Origin: Marinomonas sp. CT5
GTDB lineage: Bacteria; Pseudomonadota; Gammaproteobacteria; Pseudomonadales; Marinomonadaceae
Length of the DNA: 64,000 bases
NCBI RefSeq assembly: GCF_018336975.1
Contig: NZ_CP025572.1
Location: 3,871,030 to 3,935,029, forward strand
Direction of reading: 5' to 3'
Below, piece after piece: positions 62,698 to 64,000 of this stretch (its first letter is position 1; each line of letters begins with the position of its first letter). Below the pieces are notes generated by a model. The model saw only the letters and a list, made by a program, of their open reading frames with translations, was not told the DNA's origin and searched no databases. The position numbers were made by a program, and so were the translations under genes.

Positions 62698-63408
62698 GTG
62701 AACCATACTTTACGCTCGATAACACTTGCACTGGCTTGTGTCGCTAGTTTATCTGCTAACGCGGACCCAAAAACACCAGGTACTCATAAAGGCTATTCCA
62801 CCATTGATATGACTACGGCGGGCATGCCAGCAGATGTGACGATGATTTCTGTTGCGGATATCCAGAAAGAATTGCAGGGAAAAGCCCCTTTTGCAGTGGG
62901 TTTTGATATCGATGATACCACCTTGTTTAGCACGCCAGTTTTTTACCGTGGTCAGCAAGAGTTCTCTCCAAATGGGTATTCTTACCTAACAAATCAAGAC
63001 TTTTGGGATAAGGCAAACTGTGGTTGGGACGCATTCAGCATGCCCAAGAACATTGCTAAAGAGTTGATTGCCATGCACCAAGAACGAGGTGATCGCATTT
63101 ATTTCATCACTGGTCGTACCGGTTCAGATTGTGATTTCACTACAGAATATTTGAAAAAAGCATTCAATATCAAAGAGATGCATGATGTTATTTTTGCGGG
63201 ATCAAGCCGTACTGAATACACGAAAACTAAGTACATCAAAAATAATGACATTAAAATCTATTACGGCGATGCAGATGATGACATTATTTCTGCCCGTAAC
63301 GCAGGTGCAGAAGGAATTCGTGTGATGCGCGCGGCTAACTCTAGCTACAAACCGATTCCCAAAAATGGCATCTATGGCGAACGAGTATTAAAAGACTCTC
63401 AATACTAA
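62698..63408 (+). CDS. aphA: Class B non-specific acid phosphatase
   Basis: A 236-aa periplasmic phosphatase when started at GTG 62698, which has AGGGA at five bases; an ATG at 62677 in the same frame adds seven residues but lacks a ribosome binding site. Signal peptide NHTLRSITLALACVASLSANA before DPK. The DDDD-superfamily motif FDIDDTTLFSTP (nucleophile Asp, then acid/base Asp) and YYGDADDDI, which completes the metal site, match AphA, a tetrameric magnesium enzyme releasing phosphate from nucleotides and sugar phosphates and transferring it to nucleosides. Confidence 0.92.
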   Translation: MNHTLRSITLALACVASLSANADPKTPGTHKGYSTIDMTTAGMPADVTMISVADIQKELQGKAPFAVGFDIDDTTLFSTPVFYRGQQEFSPNGYSYLTNQDFWDKANCGWDAFSMPKNIAKELIAMHQERGDRIYFITGRTGSDCDFTTEYLKKAFNIKEMHDVIFAGSSRTEYTKTKYIKNNDIKIYYGDADDDIISARNAGAEGIRVMRAANSSYKPIPKNGIYGERVLKDSQY

Positions 63409-63435
63409 ACATTAATCCTAATGTTAAAAAAGCTT

Positions 63436-63466
63436 AAAAGCCGCCATTCCTGTATGAGCGGCTTTT
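63436..63466. terminator. Bidirectional terminator between aphA and VOC gene
   Basis: AAAAGCCGC (63436-63444) pairs with GCGGCTTTT (63458-63466), a perfect 9-bp stem with a 13-base loop, flanked by A and T runs. Confidence 0.8.
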
Positions 63467-63513
63467 ACTTTCTTATTGCCAAAGTAAACAGCAGGACCTA
63501 TAAAACGGCGACT

Positions 63514-63936
63514 TTAGCCATCTTCACTGTTGTTACGCTCTTCCGGTAAATCAGAAAAGTACTGCACAAACTCCAGCTCTATGCCGGAAGGATCAATGAA
63601 ATAAACATTTTTCCGATGAGGGTTTTCTCTTCCGCGGTGAGACTCTTGAAAACCGGCGTCTCTTAAACGGTGAATAACCGCTTCGACATTCTGGGTTTCA
63701 TAAGCAAAATGCGCGACACCCAGTTGGTTACTCTTAATGTCTCGACTTTCTCCAGTGCCATTATCGTTGAAGGTAAGAAATTGATAATCATCGCCAAAGT
63801 GTACCCAATTACGCTGAACGCCGTACCAATCGGCCTGACCTTGGGCTCGAATACGCCAATGAGGAAAGGCCGCTTGGTAAAAAGCTAAGGTCGTTTCCAT
63901 GTCCTGCACAACTAAATTTATGTGTTCCAGTTTCAT
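63514..63936 (-). CDS. VOC (glyoxalase/bleomycin-resistance) superfamily protein
   Basis: A 140-aa protein with two beta-alpha-beta-beta-beta units: LEHINLVVQDMETTLAFYQAA at the N-terminus (first module) and LGVAHFAYE through FIDPSGIELEFVQY (second module). The His and Glu positions usual for metal binding (His5, His76, Glu124) are present. The family includes glyoxalase I, dioxygenases and resistance proteins, and the role of this one cannot be read from sequence. GGGAGAAAAAG precedes the ATG. The last 60 bases of the window show no gene. Confidence 0.8.
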   Translation of the reverse strand: MKLEHINLVVQDMETTLAFYQAAFPHWRIRAQGQADWYGVQRNWVHFGDDYQFLTFNDNGTGESRDIKSNQLGVAHFAYETQNVEAVIHRLRDAGFQESHRGRENPHRKNVYFIDPSGIELEFVQYFSDLPEERNNSEDG

Positions 63937-64000
63937 ACTTTTTCTCCCTAATAGTCCTAAGAAATGCCACTATAAAACCTCAACCTAAGCTGAGGTAAAG

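Noticed and set aside
1..64000. tRNA, rRNA, CRISPR arrays, insertion sequences, toxin-antitoxin pairs
   Set aside because: Looked for on both strands by eye; no CCA-ended cloverleaf, repeat-spacer array, transposase or recognisable pair was found. A computed scan could still find a diverged case.

Overview
The window reads as a chromosomal segment of a marine gammaproteobacterium, most likely an Oceanospirillales member close to Marinomonas. This is an inference from gene families (TRAP, dipeptide-type ABC, AbgT and sotB transporters; many c-di-GMP enzymes; E. coli-like ilvY, ilvC, sotB, abgABT and aphA) and from moderate-to-low G+C, not from a marker gene. I saw no rRNA, tRNA, insertion sequence, integrase, prophage or CRISPR array.

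Layout. 0-5 kb: two long hairpins, a secreted GH8 glucanase, a YcaQ/AlkX-type DNA glycosylase coupled to an EAL phosphodiesterase, and a small frame-disrupted unknown gene. 5-10.5 kb: a nitrogen cassette (cyanase, formate/nitrite-family channel, PP2C phosphatase/Ser-Thr kinase fusion) facing a sigma54 activator; the shared intergenic region holds three palindromes and two opposed sigma54-like promoters. 10.5-12.1 kb: an Lrp-type regulator and ACC deaminase. 12.4-22 kb: a peptide ABC transporter operon with two M20 peptidases and a RidA protein, with a divergent LysR regulator. 22-27.6 kb: abgT-abgA-abgB and abgR. 27.6-31.7 kb: D-serine dehydratase, an amidase and an alanine-dehydrogenase-family enzyme. 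32-33 kb: an AlkC-like glycosylase. 33-44 kb: four diguanylate cyclases (two a tandem duplication, one coupled to a 5'-nucleotidase-like protein that has lost its metal ligands), a sugar exporter and a chemoreceptor. 44-47 kb: an iron-type binding protein and an ABC-F ATPase with a short leader ORF and alternative RNA stems. 47.4-57.5 kb: ilvY and ilvC, normally adjacent and divergent, are separated by about 7.5 kb carrying a TRAP transporter, M81 peptidase, D-amino-acid-type PLP enzyme, RidA and RpiR regulator; a similar 37-bp operator-like block lies upstream of each ilv gene. 57.7-64 kb: modF-like ATPase, an eukaryotic-type isoleucyl-tRNA synthetase behind a leader ORF with five consecutive Ile codons and a terminator, aphA, and a VOC protein.

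The strongest discovery candidates are the isoleucine-codon attenuator in front of ileS2 (59192-59303), the leader/attenuator in front of the ABC-F gene (47162-47345), the ilvY/ilvC split with paired operator-like blocks, the sigma54 cyanate cassette with its kinase/phosphatase, and the pseudo-5'-nucleotidase/diguanylate cyclase pair. Themes recur: PLP enzymes that make reactive enamines (ACC deaminase, DsdA, a DSD1-like enzyme) occur in a window with two RidA-type deaminases, and amino-acid/peptide scavenging dominates the catabolic genes.
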